A stretch of 64,000 nucleotides of DNA. Source: CAIMZW01 sp037133095 (lineage in GTDB: Bacteria > Actinomycetota > Actinomycetes > Nanopelagicales > Nanopelagicaceae). The DNA lies in NCBI GenBank assembly GCA_037133095.1, contig JBAXOT010000001.1:76302-140301 (forward strand), read 5' to 3'. The translations under genes were made by a program, and so were the position numbers. Positions within the stretch are counted from its first letter, which is position 1, and the number at the start of each line of letters is the position of its first letter. Under the pieces are notes generated by a model. It searched no databases. It saw only the letters and a list, made by a program, of their open reading frames with translations, and was not told where the DNA came from. Below are positions 62,777 through 64,000 of this stretch, piece after piece.

Positions 62777-62805
62777 TTGCAAAACTTTACAAGCCGTGTT
62801 AAATT
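62777..62805 (+). promoter_or_regulatory. Sigma70-like promoter of the secreted peptide gene
   Basis: TTGCAA (62777-62782), 17-bp spacer, TAAATT (62800-62805). Predicted start about 62812, giving a leader of about 55 nt. The spacer and flank contain repeated TTTAC steps (62763, 62786) that could be regulator contacts for the divergent XRE-TPR protein. Confidence 0.5.
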
Positions 62806-62866
62806 TCGGGAGTAACGTTGGTTTCATCGAAAGATGGATCTGACCTCAAGAATAAGGGGAACGACA

Positions 62867-63025
62867 ATGACAAAGAAGATTATCGCTGTAGCCGCCGCGA
62901 TCTCTATGAGCTTCATCTTGGTCGCAAGCCCAAGCCAAGCAGCAACCCGCCGTGCATTTGTCACCTACTCAGCACCGGTAGTTAGCCATTCCGCAATCGG
63001 ACCTGGATACTGCTGCGAGTTCTAA
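62867..63025 (+). CDS. Small secreted peptide, candidate signal
   Basis: 52 residues from an ATG with AAGGGGA six bases upstream (an in-frame ATG at 62834 lacks comparable support). A canonical signal peptide (MTKKIIAVAAAISMSFILVA, cleavage near SQA) would release about 27 residues ending HSAIGPGYCCEF, with two adjacent cysteines near the C-terminus. No homologue comes to mind. It is divergent from the XRE-TPR regulator and upstream of the hairpin array. It could be a signalling peptide, a bacteriocin-like peptide or a small envelope protein. Confidence 0.68.
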   Translation: MTKKIIAVAAAISMSFILVASPSQAATRRAFVTYSAPVVSHSAIGPGYCCEF

Positions 63026-63050
63026 TTTTTGCCAACAATTAAATAGCGCC

Positions 63051-63098
63051 AAAAAAGAAATTAGCGGCCGCGAAGTGTCCCCAAGTCGCAACCGCTAA
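63051..63098 (-). terminator. Possible minus-strand terminator (hairpin 1)
   Basis: Read on the minus strand, the hairpin TTAGCGG...CCGCTAA (63061-63098) is followed by TTTCTTTTTT (complement of 63051-63060). It could end transcripts of the membrane gene 63339-63773 that have crossed the hairpin array. Confidence 0.45.
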
Positions 63099-63282
63099 CT
63101 TCCAAAACAATACTTCTTCCCCAAGAAGACCACATTAAGTAGTAAGTAGGATTAGTAGAGGTGAAGTAGTCCCCAAATCACCTCTACTAAAACTTCTCGA
63201 TAGCGAACGAGGTCCGCGATCGACTACTTAGGGTAATGAAGTTAGTAGGGGGATAAGCACGTCCCCGCTTGACTCCCTACTA
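63061..63282 (+). ncRNA. Array of five hairpins with CCCC loops (candidate structured RNA)
   Basis: The 313 bp between the peptide gene and the next gene hold no credible ORF but are packed with stems. HP1 63061-63098 (TTAGCGG/CCGCTAA plus GCGA/TCGC), loop with TCCCC. HP2 63113-63128 (CTTCTT/AAGAAG), loop exactly CCCC. HP3 63152-63190, 13-bp perfect stem, loop with TCCCC. HP4 63198-63222 (CGATAGCG/CGCGATCG), loop AACGAGGTC. HP5 63243-63282, imperfect 16-bp stem, loop with TCCCC. TAAGTAGT (63136-63143) can pair with ACTACTTA (63223-63230), enclosing HP3 and HP4 as a multibranch. Strand is inferred from the downstream + strand terminator and from C-rich loops of actinobacterial 6C-type sRNAs; a minus-strand RNA with GGGGA loops is also possible. 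Confidence 0.6.
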
Positions 63283-63338
63283 GTTCGTATCAAACCATAC
63301 TTTGGGTTTATTGCCAACTGTTTGCCTGCTTTTTTTCA

Positions 63339-63773
63339 TTACTTTTTAGTTATTTTTCGCCCGCCCTTGGCGGGCTTTTTTTCTGCCTCGACTCTGCCCA
63401 AGACAAAGAAGCCGTAGGCAACAATGAGAGCAAAAGGGGCGTTGTAACGCTCCTGCGGGCTCCGAGACGCGGCATTGACCAGGGTGCTAAGGCCATAGGC
63501 CAATGTCAGGCTAGTGCAGATTCTGGCCGTCCGCATGGACCAGGGACCCTTAGCGAGCCGCAGCTTGTTGGCGAACCAAATTTCGACGATGCTGGCGATT
63601 AAAAGGATCACGTAGTAGCCCCGCATAGTGGCGGGCAAGGAGTGAAATTGACCTCCGGCCACATGGGTTAAGACCCAATGTGAGTTGGCTATGGCAAAGA
63701 TGGAAAGCACAATATTCCAAGCCGTGGCAATGCTGAGAAGAACGAACCAGAGATTCTTATTGCGACTAATCAT
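63339..63773 (-). CDS. Four-helix membrane protein, unknown function
   Basis: 144 residues, four predicted helices (about 8-28, 50-66, 84-102, 112-128) and a Lys-rich cytosolic tail (AEKKPAKGGRKITKK). The pattern resembles small actinobacterial membrane proteins of unknown function. Leaderless-type promoter. The codons for the tail also form a perfect intrinsic terminator for the opposite strand. Confidence 0.72.
   Translation of the reverse strand: MISRNKNLWFVLLSIATAWNIVLSIFAIANSHWVLTHVAGGQFHSLPATMRGYYVILLIASIVEIWFANKLRLAKGPWSMRTARICTSLTLAYGLSTLVNAASRSPQERYNAPFALIVAYGFFVLGRVEAEKKPAKGGRKITKK
63359..63382 (+). terminator. Intrinsic terminator inside the 3' end of the opposite gene
   Basis: GCCCGCC (63359-63365), 3-nt loop, GGCGGGC (63369-63375), then seven T (63376-63382). 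It would end plus-strand transcripts from the peptide gene and hairpin array. It lies within codons of the Lys-rich tail of the minus-strand membrane protein. Confidence 0.85.
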
Positions 63774-63785
63774 CCCAGCAGATTA
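63774..63785 (-). promoter_or_regulatory. -10 element of a leaderless promoter (membrane protein 63339-63773)
   Basis: On the minus strand TAATCT lies exactly six bases (GCTGGG) before the ATG at 63773, in the 17-bp gap after the P-type ATPase gene. Confidence 0.55.
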
Positions 63786-63790
63786 CAGGG

Positions 63791-64000
63791 TCAAGGCAGG
63801 GGTGTAGCTCTATTCTTTCGGGGATTTCGGAGGGCGGTCAGCGCCCAGAGAACGGCCAAGGCATCGATAATTTCTTGGGTACCGGCGCCGACAGAGGAGG
63901 TCAAGCGGCCAAAACCGGCCAAGACCATCGCAATCATGGAGAGCGACATTCCAATAGTCGCCGCTTGTAGCGCCCGATTGACCGACGTTTTGGCAATCTC
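63791..64000 (-). CDS. Heavy-metal P-type ATPase, C-terminal fragment (partial)
   Basis: The window edge cuts the gene; the last 69 residues are visible. VNRALQAATIGMSLSMIAMV, then SSVGAGTQEIIDALAVLWAL, correspond to the final two helices of P1B ATPases, where the consensus is GMxLSxxAM...GAxxQExIDxxVIxNALR. The metal-site helix and catalytic domains are off the window, so the metal is unknown. A second metal-related gene near the YHS permease, though 6 kb apart. Confidence 0.8.
   Translation of the reverse strand, partial: EIAKTSVNRALQAATIGMSLSMIAMVLAGFGRLTSSVGAGTQEIIDALAVLWALTALRNPRKNRATPLP

Noticed and set aside
63061..63282. CRISPR array or REP-type repeat cluster
   Set aside because: The units are hairpins with different stem sequences and irregular spacing, not identical direct repeats with spacers; no cas genes or REP transposase are present.
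1..64000. Insertion sequences, prophage or integrated plasmid
   Set aside because: No transposase, integrase, terminal repeats or abrupt change in coding style was seen.

Overview
The window is a dense, mobile-element-free stretch of an actinobacterial chromosome with roughly balanced GC. It carries mycothiol synthesis (MshB), two WhiB proteins, MtrAB, PdtaS, DUF3107 and DUF3499, plus several gene orders that I recall from Mycobacterium and Streptomyces: htrA-tatB-mrp-MgtE_N, moeZ/TetR/DUF3107, mshB-fdx-dapC, whiB2...manB-ahcY-mtrAB-comF-secA, and pdtaS converging on whiB1. Most neighbours overlap by ATGA/GTGA/TAATG or lie within a few bases, and at least eleven genes have a TANNNT-like hexamer exactly 6 nt before the start codon, as expected for leaderless mRNAs. 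A streamlined freshwater lineage (acI/Nanopelagicales-like) is my best guess. It is an inference from style, not proven.

Layout. 1-8401: envelope genes (HtrA end, TatB, Mrp), then a coupled run of MgtE_N-CBS protein, NRAMP-like transporter, EamA exporter, PHP phosphatase, MarC, MpaB-like oxygenase and ParA-like ATPase. 8403-14232: DUF3107, TetR, MoeZ, MshB, a small membrane protein, CysS and a GNAT. 14346-30413: ferredoxin, DapC, sugar-1-P nucleotidylyltransferase, WhiB2-like, a 1038-residue membrane glycosyltransferase with a DUF5719 partner, DUF3499, ManB, AhcY, MtrA-MtrB, ComF and SecA. 30415-34527: Rv3235-like protein, SAF-domain protein, modified P-loop ATPase, PdtaS and WhiB1. 34708-42576: tRNA-Arg(CCG), MsrA-MsrB, DNA glycosylase, DUF4389, TerC, a PLP/FAD/PLP operon and a pair of small membrane proteins. 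42559-51976: SulP, a glycosyltransferase, and a seven-gene minus-strand operon that looks like synthesis (WbpA/B/E/D-like) and export (Wzm/Wzt) of a diacetamido-uronic-acid-containing surface glycan. 52172-57826: secreted polybasic protein, short HPF, NnrD, an unusual b6-like cytochrome b operon, a membrane protein and a permease-YHS fusion. 57823-64000: secreted HNH-like protein with a lipoprotein, CBS protein, OafA-type acyltransferase, an XRE-TPR regulator divergent from a tiny secreted peptide, an array of hairpins with CCCC loops, and the tail of a metal P-type ATPase.

The strongest candidates for something undescribed are: (1) the 61373-63382 locus, where a TPR regulator faces a 52-residue exported peptide whose transcript would run into five hairpins, four with CCCC in the loop, before an intrinsic terminator; (2) the three-gene cytochrome b operon at 53941-55663, which has a b6-type heme core but no visible Rieske, cytochrome c or PEWY quinol site; (3) a DapC whose conserved N-terminus lies upstream of any canonical start codon; and (4) an NRAMP-like carrier paired with a soluble MgtE_N/CBS protein.
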